DNA of 64,000 bases from Tsuneonella deserti (GCF_014644315.1 NZ_BMKL01000001.1:1747001-1811000); one strand, 5' to 3'; numbered from the stretch's first letter, positions 52,887-63,030 are shown. A program made the numbers and translations. Notes: generated by a model not told the origin, from the sequence alone.

Positions 52887-54224
52887 ATGGCCGATCTTTT
52901 TCCTGAAACAGTGTCCAGGCCTCCGCTGGGCGGGTCGGCTCCCGAAGAGGAGCCGCGCGCCGACGCGCCGCTCGCCGATCGGCTGCGCCCGCGATCGCTG
53001 GACCAAGTTGTCGGCCAGGAGCACCTGACGGGCCCCGAAGGCGCTATCGGCCGGATGGTCGCAGCGGGCCGCCTGTCGAGCATGATCCTGTGGGGGCCGC
53101 CCGGAACCGGCAAGACCAGCATCGCGCGGTTGCTGGCAGACGCCGTCGGAATGCGCTTCGTCGCGATCAGTGCGGTGTTCTCCGGCGTAGCCGATCTCAA
53201 GAAGGTTTTCGCCGAGGCGGACAAGGCCGCGCAGGCCGGCCAGCGCACGCTGCTGTTCGTGGACGAAATCCATCGATTCAACCGGGCGCAACAGGATGGC
53301 TTCCTGCCCTTCGTGGAACGCGGCACCGTCACTTTGGTGGGCGCGACCACGGAAAACCCCAGCTTCGAACTGAACGCCGCGCTGCTCAGCCGGGCGCAGG
53401 TGCTGATCCTCCACCGGCTCGACGCGAAGGCTCTGTGCCGCTTGCTTGATAAGGCGGAAGAACTCCAAGGGCCCCTTCCCCTTACCGCCGAAGCGCGCGA
53501 TGCGCTGGTCGCGAGCGCGGACGGCGACGGTCGATTCCTGCTCAACCAGGCAGAGACGCTCTATGCCGCGCGGGTGGAAGAGCCTCTCGGGCCGGCAGAG
53601 CTTGGCCACTTCCTCCAGCGGCGTGTCGCTGTCTACGACAAGGATCGCGAGGGACACTACAACCTCATCTCCGCATGGCACAAAAGCCTGCGCGGATCGG
53701 ACCCGGACGCGGCGCTCTATTACCTTGCGCGGATGCTGGTCGCGGGCGAACAGCCCCTGTTCGTGCTGCGGCGACTAGTGCGCGCGGCGGTCGAGGACAT
53801 CGGCCTCGCCGATCCGCAGGCTCTCGTGCAGTGTCTCGCGGCAAAGGACGCCTACGACTTTCTCGGCAGCCCCGAAGGCGAGCTGGCGATCGTCCAGGCC
53901 TGTCTCTACTGCGCCACCGCGCCGAAATCGAACGCCGCCTACAAGGCGCAAAAGGCGGCCTGGCGCAGCGCCAAGGAAACCGGCAGCCTGATGCCCCCGG
54001 CCAATATCCTGAACGCACCGACAAAACTGATGAAGGATATCGGCTACGGCAAGGGCTATGCCTACGACCATGACGCCGACGAAGGTTTTTCCGGCGCCAA
54101 CTACTGGCCTGACGAGATGGAGCGCCAGACATATTACGATCCGCCCGACCGCGGCTTCGAGCGCGAGGTGCGCAAAAGGATCGAATACTGGAACCGCCTG
54201 CGCGCGGAACGCGCCGAGGGGTGA
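52887..54224 (+). CDS. rarA: Replication-associated recombination protein A (MgsA/RarA)
   Basis: An AAA+ clamp-loader-like ATPase acting at stalled forks. The 445-residue protein has LRPRSLDQVVGQEHLTG, Walker A MILWGPPGTGKTSIARLL, Walker B LLFVDEIHRFNRAQQDGFL, sensor ATTENPSFELNAALLSRAQV and the C-terminal RarA domain with RRLVRAAVEDIGLADPQAL and LNAPTKLMKDIGYGKGYAYD. The start is uncertain: ATG 52887 (MADLFPE) or 52878 or 52842; I chose the first that fits relatives. The 3' end overlaps the next gene by GTGA. Confidence 0.94.
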   Translation: MADLFPETVSRPPLGGSAPEEEPRADAPLADRLRPRSLDQVVGQEHLTGPEGAIGRMVAAGRLSSMILWGPPGTGKTSIARLLADAVGMRFVAISAVFSGVADLKKVFAEADKAAQAGQRTLLFVDEIHRFNRAQQDGFLPFVERGTVTLVGATTENPSFELNAALLSRAQVLILHRLDAKALCRLLDKAEELQGPLPLTAEARDALVASADGDGRFLLNQAETLYAARVEEPLGPAELGHFLQRRVAVYDKDREGHYNLISAWHKSLRGSDPDAALYYLARMLVAGEQPLFVLRRLVRAAVEDIGLADPQALVQCLAAKDAYDFLGSPEGELAIVQACLYCATAPKSNAAYKAQKAAWRSAKETGSLMPPANILNAPTKLMKDIGYGKGYAYDHDADEGFSGANYWPDEMERQTYYDPPDRGFEREVRKRIEYWNRLRAERAEG

Positions 54225-55096
54225 GCCCGGATCGCTTCCGGCACTTCGCGGCGATCGACTGGTCGGGCGCCGCGGGCGAGCGGCACGCTGGCATAGCGGT
54301 CGCCCTGTGCCGCGCCGGAGAAAGCGCTCCGCGCATCGTGCGGCCCGGCCATCGCTGGTCGCGCGCCGAGGTCCGCGACTGGATTGCGGAAGATATGCCA
54401 CCGGAAACACTGGTCGGCCTCGATATATCGGGTTCGCTCGCGTTCGAGGATGCCGGGGCGTACTTTCCGGGCTGGGAGGCAAGCCCGGGTGATGCGCGGG
54501 CCTTGTGGGCGCTGGTGGAGGATTTTTCGGCTACGGACCCGCACCTTTCGGCGGGAAGCTTTGTCGATCACCCGGAGATCGCGCGTCATTATCGCCGTCA
54601 TGGCGGACGCGAGGGCGACCTGTTCGGCGGTGGCATCGGCCGTCTGCGGGTGACCGAGAGAACGGGCCAGACCGCGCTTGGCTGCCGCCCGACGAGCAAC
54701 TTCAACCTCGTGGGCGCGAGCCAGGTCGGCAAGGCCAGCCTGACCGGCATGCGCGTGCTGCACCGCCTCGATGGCCATATCGCACTGTGGCCCTATGACC
54801 CGCTGCCCGAACGAGGCCACGTCGCGGTGGAGATCTACACCACTATCGCGGCCATCGCAGCAGGCCGACCGGCGAGCCGGAGCAAGCTGCGCACTTTCGC
54901 CGAACTCAACGCCGCCCTGTCCGCCATCGGCAGCAAGCCGGTGCGTGGCTCGGGTCCGATCGACGATCATCGTTCCGACGCGCTTCTGGCCGCCGCGTGG
55001 CTTCGTACCGTGGCGCACGACGCGCGCTACTGGCAGCCTGCCGCCATGACAGAAGGAATTGCACGGACCGAAGGCTGGACCTTCGGCGCGCTGTAG
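54221..55096 (+). CDS. DUF429-like hypothetical protein
   Basis: A 291-residue protein starting MSPDRFRHFAAIDWSGAAGE with GTG 54221. The opening IDWSG and the segment LVGLDISGSLAFED resemble the two Asp strands of an RNase H-like fold seen in DUF429 proteins, and the end SDALLAAAWLRT matches the final helix of that type. The middle has a VDHPEIARHYRRHGGREGDL region. No function is known. It is coupled to rarA by a four-base overlap, so it may be co-translated; the usual partner in sphingomonads is uncertain. Confidence 0.72.
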   Translation: MSPDRFRHFAAIDWSGAAGERHAGIAVALCRAGESAPRIVRPGHRWSRAEVRDWIAEDMPPETLVGLDISGSLAFEDAGAYFPGWEASPGDARALWALVEDFSATDPHLSAGSFVDHPEIARHYRRHGGREGDLFGGGIGRLRVTERTGQTALGCRPTSNFNLVGASQVGKASLTGMRVLHRLDGHIALWPYDPLPERGHVAVEIYTTIAAIAAGRPASRSKLRTFAELNAALSAIGSKPVRGSGPIDDHRSDALLAAAWLRTVAHDARYWQPAAMTEGIARTEGWTFGAL

Positions 55097-55211
55097 CCTG
55101 CCGCCCGAGCGATGAAGCGTGGAGCGATTCCCCCCGTCCAGCCGTTGCCCCAGCGCAAGTACGAGTATTCGCGAAGGAATTTCAAACGGAGTGCCCGAAG
55201 GAAAGAACGTC

Positions 55212-55448
55212 GTGCGCGGATTGGGCGCGCGCGAGATTGCCGCCGGTATCGGAGTGCTGGCCCGTCCGCGCAGCCCGATCCCCTTTCTCGCCCGCGCGGC
55301 CGGGGATGCGCTCGATATCGGCGCGGCCGGCTATGCGGCACGCAAGGCCACGGGCGACAAGGCCAAGGTCGCGCGGTTCTCGCTTGCCACGGTAGCGGGC
55401 TTCCTCGTCCTCGACCTGCTGATCGCACGATCGCTCGCCAGGCGTTGA
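55212..55448 (+). CDS. Small membrane protein, 78 residues
   Basis: From GTG 55212, with AAGGA about nine bases upstream, the frame reads MRGLGAREIAAGIGVLARPR, then PIPFLARAAGDALDIGAAGY and a final hydrophobic helix FSLATVAGFLVLDLLIARSL. The pattern resembles the C-terminal half of longer membrane proteins in Sphingomonadales with 'RGLGAREIAAG...ARVAGDALD'. It could therefore be a remnant or a natural short form. An earlier in-frame ATG at 55119 gives 31 more residues with no obvious conservation. Two hydrophobic spans are expected. Confidence 0.55.
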   Translation: MRGLGAREIAAGIGVLARPRSPIPFLARAAGDALDIGAAGYAARKATGDKAKVARFSLATVAGFLVLDLLIARSLARR

Positions 55449-55500
55449 AGGTCTGGACGCCGGCCCCCGATTGCAGCAAAGCGCTCCCGCGCGATCGTGG

Positions 55501-55576
<76 letters not shown>

Positions 55577-55607
55577 TATCGATACCCGTCCGAAAAGAGC
55601 GCTGGAT

Positions 55608-55976
55608 TCAGTGCGTGTGGCCCATCGTCCAGGCCTTGGCGGCATCGCGCACTGGATCAAAGTCCTGCACGATGTCCGGCGCGAGGGATCTTGTTGCCAG
55701 GATCGTTTCGGATGTCAGGGGTGGATCGAACTTCAGCCCGGCGAAGAGACCGTCCTGCCAGACGATGTCGCCGTAGGCTTCGAAGTCCAGCCAGCGCAGG
55801 ATGCCCGAGCGGCCGGTTCCGGGCGCCTGCGTCTGCAGCCTCGCCCCCGTCTGCGACAAATCGAGAAGCTGGACGTGAGCCACGCCATCCAGCGTTTCCA
55901 GGCGAGAGGTGATGCCCACCCGGAGCCGGGGACGTTGCCGGCGGCGTTTGCCGGGAATGTCGCGCGCGTCGCTCAT
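55608..55976 (-). CDS. PilZ domain protein
   Basis: A 122-residue single PilZ domain. The two c-di-GMP-binding motifs are visible: RQRPR in the N-terminal RRRQRPRLRVG (RxxxR) and DLSQTGARLQ (D/NxSxxG) after the first strands. It is a candidate receiver of c-di-GMP signals, acting on motility, exopolysaccharide or another output; no diguanylate cyclase is in the window. ATG 55976 (MSDARDIPGK) is the likely start. It lies 111 bases from the divergent xth. Confidence 0.87.
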   Translation of the reverse strand: MSDARDIPGKRRRQRPRLRVGITSRLETLDGVAHVQLLDLSQTGARLQTQAPGTGRSGILRWLDFEAYGDIVWQDGLFAGLKFDPPLTSETILATRSLAPDIVQDFDPVRDAAKAWTMGHTH

Positions 55977-56087
55977 CCATGCAAGAATAGGCCGGACCTC
56001 CCCACAATTGGTGAAGTGGAATGGTTTCCGCAATATTGCGCCTGAGCGCATCCGGCACCGGCGGGAGGTTCGCGCGTTTCCTCGCCC

Positions 56088-56861
56088 GTGAAGATCGCCA
56101 CATACAATGTGAACGGCGTCAATGGGCGCCTCCCTGTACTCCTCCGCTGGCTCGAGCAGGCACAGCCCGATGTGGTGGCGTTGCAGGAGCTCAAGGCGCC
56201 CGACGAGAAGTTTCCTGCCGAACCGATCCGCCAACTCGGTTACGAGGTCATCTGGCATGGGCAGAGCCGCTGGAACGGCGTCGCCATGCTGAGCCGCATC
56301 GGCGAAATCCACGAAACCCGGCGCGGATTGCCTGGCGATCCGGATCCGGCGCAGAGCCGCTACATCGAGGCGGCGATCAACGGTATCCTGTTTGCCGGCC
56401 TTTACCTGCCCAATGGCAACCCCCGCCCCGGCCCCAAGTTCGACTACAAGCTCGCCTGGTTCGAACGCCTGATCGAGCACGCCGCTCAGCTTCTCGCCAG
56501 CGGCCTCCCGGTCGTCCTGATGGGCGATTTCAACGTGATGCCGACCGAGCTGGACGTCTATAAGCCCGAGCGTTGGCTGGACGACGCGCTGTTCGCGCCC
56601 GAAACGCGCGCGGCCTGGTTCCGCCTGGTCGAGCAGGGCTGGACCGATGCCCTGCGCGCCATGCACCCGGACGAAACGATCTACACCTTCTGGGACTATT
56701 TCCGGAACGCCTTTGCCCGCGACGCCGGGCTCAGGATCGACCATTTCCTGCTCAGCCCCTCGCTCAAGGACCGTCTCCTTGCGGCGGAGGTCGACCGGGA
56801 ACCGCGCGGGTGGGAAAAGACCAGCGACCACACGCCTGTGTGGATCGAGCTGGCGGACTAG
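56088..56861 (+). CDS. xth: Exodeoxyribonuclease III
   Basis: A 257-residue AP endonuclease/exonuclease of the EEP fold. [50 protein letters not shown] (LMGDFNV motif), [20 protein letters not shown] and the catalytic [10 protein letters not shown] are the family motifs. It excises abasic sites in base-excision repair. The start is GTG 56088. Its stop codon shares CTAG (56858-56861) with the convergent fumC stop. Confidence 0.95.
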   Translation: MKIATYNVNGVNGRLPVLLRWLEQAQPDVVALQELKAPDEKFPAEPIRQLGYEVIWHGQSRWNGVAMLSRIGEIHETRRGLPGDPDPAQSRYIEAAINGILFAGLYLPNGNPRPGPKFDYKLAWFERLIEHAAQLLASGLPVVLMGDFNVMPTELDVYKPERWLDDALFAPETRAAWFRLVEQGWTDALRAMHPDETIYTFWDYFRNAFARDAGLRIDHFLLSPSLKDRLLAAEVDREPRGWEKTSDHTPVWIELAD

Positions 56862-58240
56862 ACCATCGTTTCCGGGCGCACGAGCCGGTCGAATTCGGCC
56901 GCGCTCACATCGCCGCTCGCCAGTGCTGCTTCGCGCAAGGTCGTGCCTTCCTTGTGCGCCTTCTTGGCGATCGCGGCCGCCTTGTCGTAGCCAATCGCGG
57001 GAGCCAGCGCGGTCACCAGCATCAGCGAGTTCTCAACTCCTCGCTGGATGTTCTCCCGGCGCGGCTCGAGCCCGGCAAGCAGGTGCTCGGTAAAGCTCTC
57101 GCAGGCGTCGGCCAGCAGCCGTATCGAGCGCAGCGCATTCCATGCCATCAGCGGACGGTAGGTATTGAGCTCGAACTGGCCCTGGCTGCCCGCGAACGTC
57201 AGCGCGGCGTGGTTGCCGAAGACCTCGATGCAAACCTGGGTCAGCGCCTCGACCTGGGTGGGGTTGACCTTGCCCGGCATGATCGAGCTGCCCGGTTCGT
57301 TCTCCGGCAGCGCGAGCTCTCCCAGGCCCGAGCGTGGCCCCGAACCGAGCAGGCGAATATCGCCGGCGATCTTGTAGAGACTCGCGGCAAGGGCATTGAG
57401 CGCGCCATGGGCGAACACCAGCGCGTCCTGCGCGGCAAGCGCGGCGAACTTGTTGGGCGCGGTCACGAAGGGCAATCCGGTGATTGCGGCAATCCTGGCC
57501 GCCACCTTTTCCGCGAACCCGTGCGGCGCATTGAGCCCGGTGCCGACCGCGGTACCGCCCTGCGCCAGCTCGTAAAGGCCCGGAAGCGTCAGCTCGATCC
57601 GTTCGATTCCGGCCTGGACCTGGGCGGCGTAACCGGAAAACTCCTGCCCCAGCGTCAAAGGGGTGGCGTCCTGTGTATGCGTGCGGCCGATCTTGACGAT
57701 GCCGCACCACGCTTGCGCCCTGGCGGCGAGATCCGCGTGCATCGCGCGCAGCGCGGGCAGGAGGTGGCGCACGATCTCACCCGCCACGGCCACGTGGATC
57801 GCGCTGGGAAAGGTGTCGTTGGAGCTCTGGCTCATGTTGACGTGATCGTTGGGATGGACCGGCTTCTTCGATCCGATCTCGCCGCCGAGTATCTGGATCG
57901 CGCGGTTGGCGATCACCTCGTTGGCATTCATGTTGCTCTGCGTGCCGGAGCCCGTCTGCCAGACGACCAGCGGGAATTCGGCATCGAGCCGGCCGTCGAT
58001 CACTTCCTGCGCGGCGCGGACGATCGCATCCGCGAGGTTCGCATCGAGCACGCCGAGGTCGCGGTTGGCCTCCGCTGCCGCGCGCTTGACCGTGCCGAGC
58101 GCGCGGATCAGCGGCAATGGCATCGTCTCTCCGCCAATGCGGAAATTCTCCAGGGACCGCTGGGTCTGCGCGCCCCACAGCCGGTCCGCGGGCACCTCCA
58201 CCGCGCCCATCGTGTCGGTTTCGGTGCGGGTATTGGTCAT
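56858..58240 (-). CDS. fumC: Fumarate hydratase class II
   Basis: The iron-free fumarase of the TCA cycle. The 460-residue protein shows [34 protein letters not shown], the conserved [40 protein letters not shown] and the fumarase signature [20 protein letters not shown]. Being iron-free, it works under oxidative stress. It overlaps queF upstream by four bases (ATGA), giving a queF-fumC operon. Confidence 0.96.
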   Translation of the reverse strand: MTNTRTETDTMGAVEVPADRLWGAQTQRSLENFRIGGETMPLPLIRALGTVKRAAAEANRDLGVLDANLADAIVRAAQEVIDGRLDAEFPLVVWQTGSGTQSNMNANEVIANRAIQILGGEIGSKKPVHPNDHVNMSQSSNDTFPSAIHVAVAGEIVRHLLPALRAMHADLAARAQAWCGIVKIGRTHTQDATPLTLGQEFSGYAAQVQAGIERIELTLPGLYELAQGGTAVGTGLNAPHGFAEKVAARIAAITGLPFVTAPNKFAALAAQDALVFAHGALNALAASLYKIAGDIRLLGSGPRSGLGELALPENEPGSSIMPGKVNPTQVEALTQVCIEVFGNHAALTFAGSQGQFELNTYRPLMAWNALRSIRLLADACESFTEHLLAGLEPRRENIQRGVENSLMLVTALAPAIGYDKAAAIAKKAHKEGTTLREAALASGDVSAAEFDRLVRPETMV

Positions 58241-58695
58241 CCTCTTCCCCTGTAGGAAGCGACGCCCTGGTCGGGCACCCACAGACCCTCGGGCGGAGCG
58301 CCGGTCTGCCAGAACACGTCGATGGGAATGCCCCCGCGCGGATACCAGTAGCCGCCGATGCGCAACCAGCGCGGGCGCATCTCTTCCACCAGCCGCTGGC
58401 CGATGCCGACCGTCACGTCCTCGTGAAAACCGCAATGGTTGCGGAAGCTGGCAAGAAAGAGCTTGAGGCTCTTGGATTCGACGATCGTCTCCCCGGGGGC
58501 GTAATCGATGACGAGGTGAGCGAAATCCGGCTGGCCGGTGACCGGGCAGAGCGAGGTGAATTCAGGCGCGGCGAAGCGCACGAGGTAGAGCGCGCCCTGG
58601 CGCGGGTTGGGCACGTAATCGAGCGCGGCCTCGTCGGGGCATCCGGGCAGTTCGCTATGGTAGCCCAGGTGGATCGTATCGGGTGTGTCGCTCAT
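58237..58695 (-). CDS. queF: NADPH-dependent 7-cyano-7-deazaguanine reductase
   Basis: Reduces preQ0 to preQ1 on the way to queuosine in tRNA. The 152-residue short form (unimodular type) has the catalytic cysteine in [20 protein letters not shown], the motif [20 protein letters not shown] that binds NADPH and substrate, and a beta-bulge core as in T-fold enzymes. ATG 58695 is used; ATG 58704 would add three residues. It overlaps the fumC start by ATGA. Other queuosine genes are not in view. Confidence 0.93.
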   Translation of the reverse strand: MSDTPDTIHLGYHSELPGCPDEAALDYVPNPRQGALYLVRFAAPEFTSLCPVTGQPDFAHLVIDYAPGETIVESKSLKLFLASFRNHCGFHEDVTVGIGQRLVEEMRPRWLRIGGYWYPRGGIPIDVFWQTGAPPEGLWVPDQGVASYRGRG

Positions 58696-58801
58696 GCCGC
58701 GCATCTGGGCCTAATTGCACCCGGCTGCAAGGCAGTGGTGGACTCGGCCAATTCAGTGCCTATTCAGCGCCGCCCACGCTTGAACGGCACGCCCGGGAGC
58801 C

Positions 58802-59929
58802 ATGAGACCACTCGCCCACACCAGCCTGCTCGTGCTTGCCACGTTGAGCGCGCCCTTCGGCGCATCGCTGGCTGCCCAGGAGGCGCCTGGCGGTTTCCGT
58901 CTACCGACGCCCACTCCCACACCGACGGACATCCAGGGCCCTGTCGATCCCGACGCACCGATCCTGACTCGCCCCCGCGCAACCGCACCCACGCCGACCC
59001 CAACGCCGACACCGCGCGCGACCCCGACGCCGACACCCACGCCGACGCCGCGGCCCACGCCGACCCAGCGGCCGGCGATCCAGCCAAGCAACAGCTCGCT
59101 CCCCCCGCGCTTCACGCCCCCCGCAGCGGCGCCGGCGCAGGAAACCCCGTCCGTGACGGCTGGGGCCAGCGCGTTTCCGACGGCGCCGGCGAGCACCCTG
59201 CCGACTGAATCTGCGCCCGTTCCGCTGCCGACCGCCTCGGCCACCGCGCTTCCCGAAACGGCAACCCGATCCGAAGGCATCCCCGGCTGGCTCTACGCGC
59301 TCGGCGGCCTGCTCGTTGTGGCCGCAGGCGCGGCGGTGTTCTTCGTTCGCCGGCGCGCGGGCGATGAGGCGGAAGCTCCACTCATAGAGCGACCGGTTGC
59401 CGCACCGCCGCGGGCCGACAACATTGTCGCAGAGCCTCCTGTCGCCGTCAGCGGGCCGCGGCTGACGATCGAGGCGCGGGCGCTCCGCCTTGCCCGAAGC
59501 ATGATGTATGCGACGCTGAGCTACGAAGTCGTCGTCACGAATCGCAGTGGCCAGCCGCTCACAGACGTGAGACTCGGCGCCGATCTCGTTACCGCCCATG
59601 CGCGCATCCCGACCGAGCAGCAGATAGCCGATCCGCTCGTCCCGCTCGACCCGGTCCGAACGATCGAGCGGATCGATCCGGGCGCCAGCGTGCAGGTTTC
59701 GGGTGAGCTGCGCCTGCCGGTCGCCCAGATCCGCCCGATCCCGCACGGCAAGGCCGTGGTCTATGTTCCGCTGCTCCGCGTCCGGGCGCAAGCACAGGGG
59801 ATCGAACCGTTGGCCCGTACTTTCGTCGTCGGCTTGCGTCCTGCGGGCATGGGCCAGCGGCTGCAGCCGTTCAGGCTTGACGAGATGCCGCAGACTTACA
59901 GCGCGGTGAGCCAGCACGCCCTCGACTGA
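58802..59929 (+). CDS. Thr/Pro-rich exported protein with a membrane helix
   Basis: A 375-residue protein that I cannot name. It has a signal peptide (MRPLAHTSLLVLATLSAPFG ending near LAAQ), then a Thr/Pro repeat (residues about 36-100, with PTPTPTP runs), a Ser/Ala/Pro-rich region, one membrane helix (about 165-180) followed by RRRAGDEAEA on the cytoplasmic side, and a C-terminal beta-rich domain (ARSMMYATLSYEVVVTNRSG, VQVSGELRLPVAQIRPI, GMGQRLQPFRLD). This suggests an inner-membrane anchor with a periplasmic repeat stalk. The tail domain has no catalytic signature. Confidence 0.72.
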   Translation: MRPLAHTSLLVLATLSAPFGASLAAQEAPGGFRLPTPTPTPTDIQGPVDPDAPILTRPRATAPTPTPTPTPRATPTPTPTPTPRPTPTQRPAIQPSNSSLPPRFTPPAAAPAQETPSVTAGASAFPTAPASTLPTESAPVPLPTASATALPETATRSEGIPGWLYALGGLLVVAAGAAVFFVRRRAGDEAEAPLIERPVAAPPRADNIVAEPPVAVSGPRLTIEARALRLARSMMYATLSYEVVVTNRSGQPLTDVRLGADLVTAHARIPTEQQIADPLVPLDPVRTIERIDPGASVQVSGELRLPVAQIRPIPHGKAVVYVPLLRVRAQAQGIEPLARTFVVGLRPAGMGQRLQPFRLDEMPQTYSAVSQHALD

Positions 59930-59969
59930 CACGCTCGACTGGACGCCGGCGCGCGGCTACCGTTCGCCG

Positions 59970-60818
59970 ATGGACAGTCTCGTAAGCACGGAGTGGCTCG
60001 CCAGGGAACTTGGCGCAGCCGATCTCAAGGTAATCGACGCCTCCTCGCACCTGCCCGCCGTGGGCCGCAACGCGGGCGAGGAATTCGCCGCGGGGCACAT
60101 TCCCGGCGCGCTTTTCCTCGACCTCGCCGGCCTGAAGGATGCGGGCTCGAGCGTCCCGAACGCCTTGCCCACCGCGCAGCAGTTCGCACAGCGCATGACG
60201 GCGCTCGGCATTTCCGCTGACGACCGCGTGGTCATCTACGACGACAGCGACGTAAAGACGTCCAGCAGGGCGTGGTTCATCCTGCGCATGAACGGGCTGC
60301 GAAACATCGCCATCCTCGATGGCGGACTGGGGAAGTGGAAAGCCGAAGGCCGGCCCCTCGAAAGCGGTGCTTCAGCCGCCGGCCAGGCACGCGAAGTCGA
60401 GGCGAGCGGCGACTGGAGCCGGGTGCGCACCAAGGCCGAAATGCTGGCCAACATCGACAGCGGCGCGGAGCAGGTGATCGACGCACGCGATGCGGGTCGG
60501 TTCACGGCAGAAACCGCCGATGCGATCCACGGCCTTGCCGGAGGGCACATTCCCGGCGCGCGGAACCTGTTCTTCCGCGACCTGCTGAACCCGGACGGTA
60601 CGTTCCGTTCCGATGACGAGCTTCGCGCCGCCTTCGAACGCGCCGGCATCGACCTGTCGCGCCCGATCGTGACGAGCTGCGGCAGCGGGGTGACGGCCTC
60701 GGTCCTGCTGTTCGCGCTCCATCGGCTCGGCGTCGACGACGCCGCGCTCTATGATGGCAGCTGGAGCGAATGGGGCGCCGATCCCTCGACCCCGAAAGAA
60801 AGCGGAGCGGCCGCCTGA
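59970..60818 (+). CDS. sseA: Sulfurtransferase, 3-mercaptopyruvate type
   Basis: A 282-residue two-domain rhodanese. The N-terminal domain has VIDASSHLPAVGRNAGEEFA and the AGHIPGALFLDLAGL motif; the C-terminal domain contains AGGHIPGARNLFFRDLLNPD and the active-site loop TSCGSGVTAS with catalytic C237. CGSGVTA is the 3-mercaptopyruvate loop and differs from the CRKGVT of thiosulfate sulfurtransferase. It lies two bases from metC on the same strand, so a link to sulfur amino acid use is likely. No signal peptide. Confidence 0.93.
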   Translation: MDSLVSTEWLARELGAADLKVIDASSHLPAVGRNAGEEFAAGHIPGALFLDLAGLKDAGSSVPNALPTAQQFAQRMTALGISADDRVVIYDDSDVKTSSRAWFILRMNGLRNIAILDGGLGKWKAEGRPLESGASAAGQAREVEASGDWSRVRTKAEMLANIDSGAEQVIDARDAGRFTAETADAIHGLAGGHIPGARNLFFRDLLNPDGTFRSDDELRAAFERAGIDLSRPIVTSCGSGVTASVLLFALHRLGVDDAALYDGSWSEWGADPSTPKESGAAA

Positions 60819-60820
60819 CA

Positions 60821-62026
60821 ATGGCGAAGAGGAACGCGCACGGACGCGGCACCCGCCTGGTCGAAGCCGGCCGCCGGGTCGAGTGGACCGGCCCGGTCGT
60901 CAACCCGCCGGTGTGGCGGGCGAGCACGCACCTCTATGCCGACACCGCCGCGCTCGACGAGTGCAAGCACCACAATGCCGACGGGCATTTCTTCTACGGC
61001 CGGCGCGGCGCGCCGACCCAGTGGGCGTTGGCCGACGCGTTGACGAGCCTCGAAAGCGGCGCCGTGGGAACGGTGCTCTACCCCAGCGGGGTCGCCGCGA
61101 TCGCCGGCGCGCTGCTGGCGGTGCTCAAGCCAGGCGACGTGCTGCTCGTGACCGACAATGCCTATGAGCCGACCCGCGCCATGGCTCGCGGGCTGCTCGC
61201 CCGCATGGGAATAGAGGCGCGGTTCTTCGATCCGCTCGACCTTGCCGCTTTTCCGGAACGGTTCTGCGAGCGCACGAAGGCGGTCATGCTGGAAAGCCCC
61301 GGCAGCCTGACCATGGAAGTGTGCGACGTACCAGCGCTCGCGGCGGCCGCCCGCGAAAGGGGCGCGGCAACGATCATGGACAATACCTGGGCCGGCCCGC
61401 TCGGCTTCCAGCCGCTCGCGCACGGGTGCGACATTTCGGTGATGAGCCTGACCAAGCACGTCGGCGGGCATTCGGACTTGATGATGGGCTCGGCCTCGGC
61501 GGGCGAGAAGTGGCACGCGCGGCTGCGGCAGACTGCCCAGGCGCTGGGCCACGTCGTTTCGCCCGACGACGCTTCGCTGGCCCTGCGCGGTTTGCGCACG
61601 ATGGGGGTTCGCCTGGAGCGCAGCACCGCCAGCGCGCTGGCGATTGCTCAATGGCTGCGGCAGCGCGCCGAGGTGGCGCACGTCCTGTGCCCGATGCTGC
61701 CCTGCTCGCCGGGGCATGACCTGTGGCAGCGCGATTTCACCGGCGGTTGCGGCCTGCTGAGCTTCGTCCTCGCCGGCAGCGACGAACCGGCCCGTTCACG
61801 GTTCATCGACGCGCTCGAGCTGTTCGGGATCGGTTTCAGCTGGGGCGGGTTTGAAAGCCTTGTGACGCCCTTCGATCCCGCGCCCATTCGCTCGCGAACG
61901 AATTGGCCGCCACCGGGCTGGCAGCAAGCCGACCGGCTGGGCGTGCGCCTCTCGATCGGGCTGGAGGATACCGCCGATCTGGTCGCCGACCTCGACCGCG
62001 CCTTCGCGGCGATGGAGCCACGCTGA
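60821..62026 (+). CDS. metC: Cystathionine beta-lyase
   Basis: A 401-residue PLP enzyme of the Cys/Met metabolism family that breaks cystathionine to homocysteine. It has the YGRRGAPTQWALADALTSLE motif near 60, LESPGSLTMEVCDVPALAA, and the PLP lysine K212 in SLTKHVGGHSD, followed by GSASAGEKWHARLRQTAQAL. SLTKHVGGHSD with Tyr/Trp-rich binding residues points to the beta-lyase group and not gamma-synthase. It overlaps mscS by a single base. Confidence 0.9.
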   Translation: MAKRNAHGRGTRLVEAGRRVEWTGPVVNPPVWRASTHLYADTAALDECKHHNADGHFFYGRRGAPTQWALADALTSLESGAVGTVLYPSGVAAIAGALLAVLKPGDVLLVTDNAYEPTRAMARGLLARMGIEARFFDPLDLAAFPERFCERTKAVMLESPGSLTMEVCDVPALAAAARERGAATIMDNTWAGPLGFQPLAHGCDISVMSLTKHVGGHSDLMMGSASAGEKWHARLRQTAQALGHVVSPDDASLALRGLRTMGVRLERSTASALAIAQWLRQRAEVAHVLCPMLPCSPGHDLWQRDFTGGCGLLSFVLAGSDEPARSRFIDALELFGIGFSWGGFESLVTPFDPAPIRSRTNWPPPGWQQADRLGVRLSIGLEDTADLVADLDRAFAAMEPR

Positions 62027-63030
62027 TGCAGGCCCGCGCCGCCGGGGCGGAAAACGAGATCCATGCCGCGGACGGACTGAAGCAGGCGGTGGCGGAAAAA
62101 AGCCACACCGCCGCCGGCATGGTCGAGACTCTCGACGACCTGGCGATCGACCTCGGCCATTCGCGCGTCTCGCTGTGGGACGCGCTGGTGTTCGTCACCA
62201 TCATCGTCGGTGTCCTCGTCGCGGCGTGGTTCCTGAGCCGCGGCGCCCGCCATCTGCTGCGGCGGATGACGCGGCTCGATACCACCCAGCGGCTGCTCGC
62301 CGAAAAGCTCGTCACCATCGCCGTCTGGGCGCTGGCCATTCTCGTCGGGATCGATATCCTCGGGATCGACCTGACCGCGCTGGCGGTGTTTTCGGGCGCG
62401 TTCGGCCTCGCGATCGGATTCGGCCTGCAGAAGACCTTCGGCAACCTGATCGCCGGGATCATCCTGCTGATGGACCGCTCGATCAAGCCGGGTGACGTAA
62501 TCGCCATTGCCGATGCGGCGGGCAATTCCACCTTCGGCCAGATCCGCAAGATCGGCATCCGCGCCGTCTCGCTGACCACGCGCGATCAGAAAGAATACCT
62601 GATCCCGAACGAGAACCTGATGGTCAATCAGGTGGAGAACTGGTCGTATTCCTCAAGGAACGTGCGGGTCCAGGTGCCGATCGGGATTGGCTACAATTCC
62701 GACATCGAGTTGGCCGAAAAGCTTATGCTGGAGGCCGCGAAGGGCGCAAAGCGGGTGCTCACCACCCCTCCCCCCGTCGTCTGGCTGGAGAAATTCGGGG
62801 ACAGCTCGATCGACTTCCGCATCCACTGCTGGATCAACGATCCCGAAGAAGGTGTCGGGAACGTCCGCTCGGCAGTGCTCAAGAGGTTGTGGGTGCTGTT
62901 CAGGGACAACGGCATCGAGATCCCCTTCCCCCAGCGTGACGTGAACCTGAAGGACAGCGCGCAGCTGCGCCAGCTGGTGGCCGCCCTCGAACGGAGGGCA
63001 GGCATCGCGGCAGGCGAGCCGGAAGCCTAG
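62026..63030 (+). CDS. Mechanosensitive ion channel, MscS family
   Basis: A 334-residue channel with three helices: an N-terminal helix (about residues 50-70), a second (about 92-111) and the pore helix TM3 region ALAVFSGAFGLAIGFGLQKT, followed by the MscS signature GNLIAGIILLMDRSIKPGDV. The C-terminal beta and alpha/beta domains begin FGQIRKIGIRAVSLTTRDQK and run to [15 protein letters not shown]. It releases solutes under osmotic downshock. It overlaps the metC stop by one base (TGATG), so is translated from the same message, although the functions are unrelated. Confidence 0.92.
   Translation: MQARAAGAENEIHAADGLKQAVAEKSHTAAGMVETLDDLAIDLGHSRVSLWDALVFVTIIVGVLVAAWFLSRGARHLLRRMTRLDTTQRLLAEKLVTIAVWALAILVGIDILGIDLTALAVFSGAFGLAIGFGLQKTFGNLIAGIILLMDRSIKPGDVIAIADAAGNSTFGQIRKIGIRAVSLTTRDQKEYLIPNENLMVNQVENWSYSSRNVRVQVPIGIGYNSDIELAEKLMLEAAKGAKRVLTTPPPVVWLEKFGDSSIDFRIHCWINDPEEGVGNVRSAVLKRLWVLFRDNGIEIPFPQRDVNLKDSAQLRQLVAALERRAGIAAGEPEA

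Noticed and set aside
58917..59070. CRISPR-like or microsatellite array
   Set aside because: The repeat is the coding sequence for Thr/Pro runs in one protein and lacks spacers.
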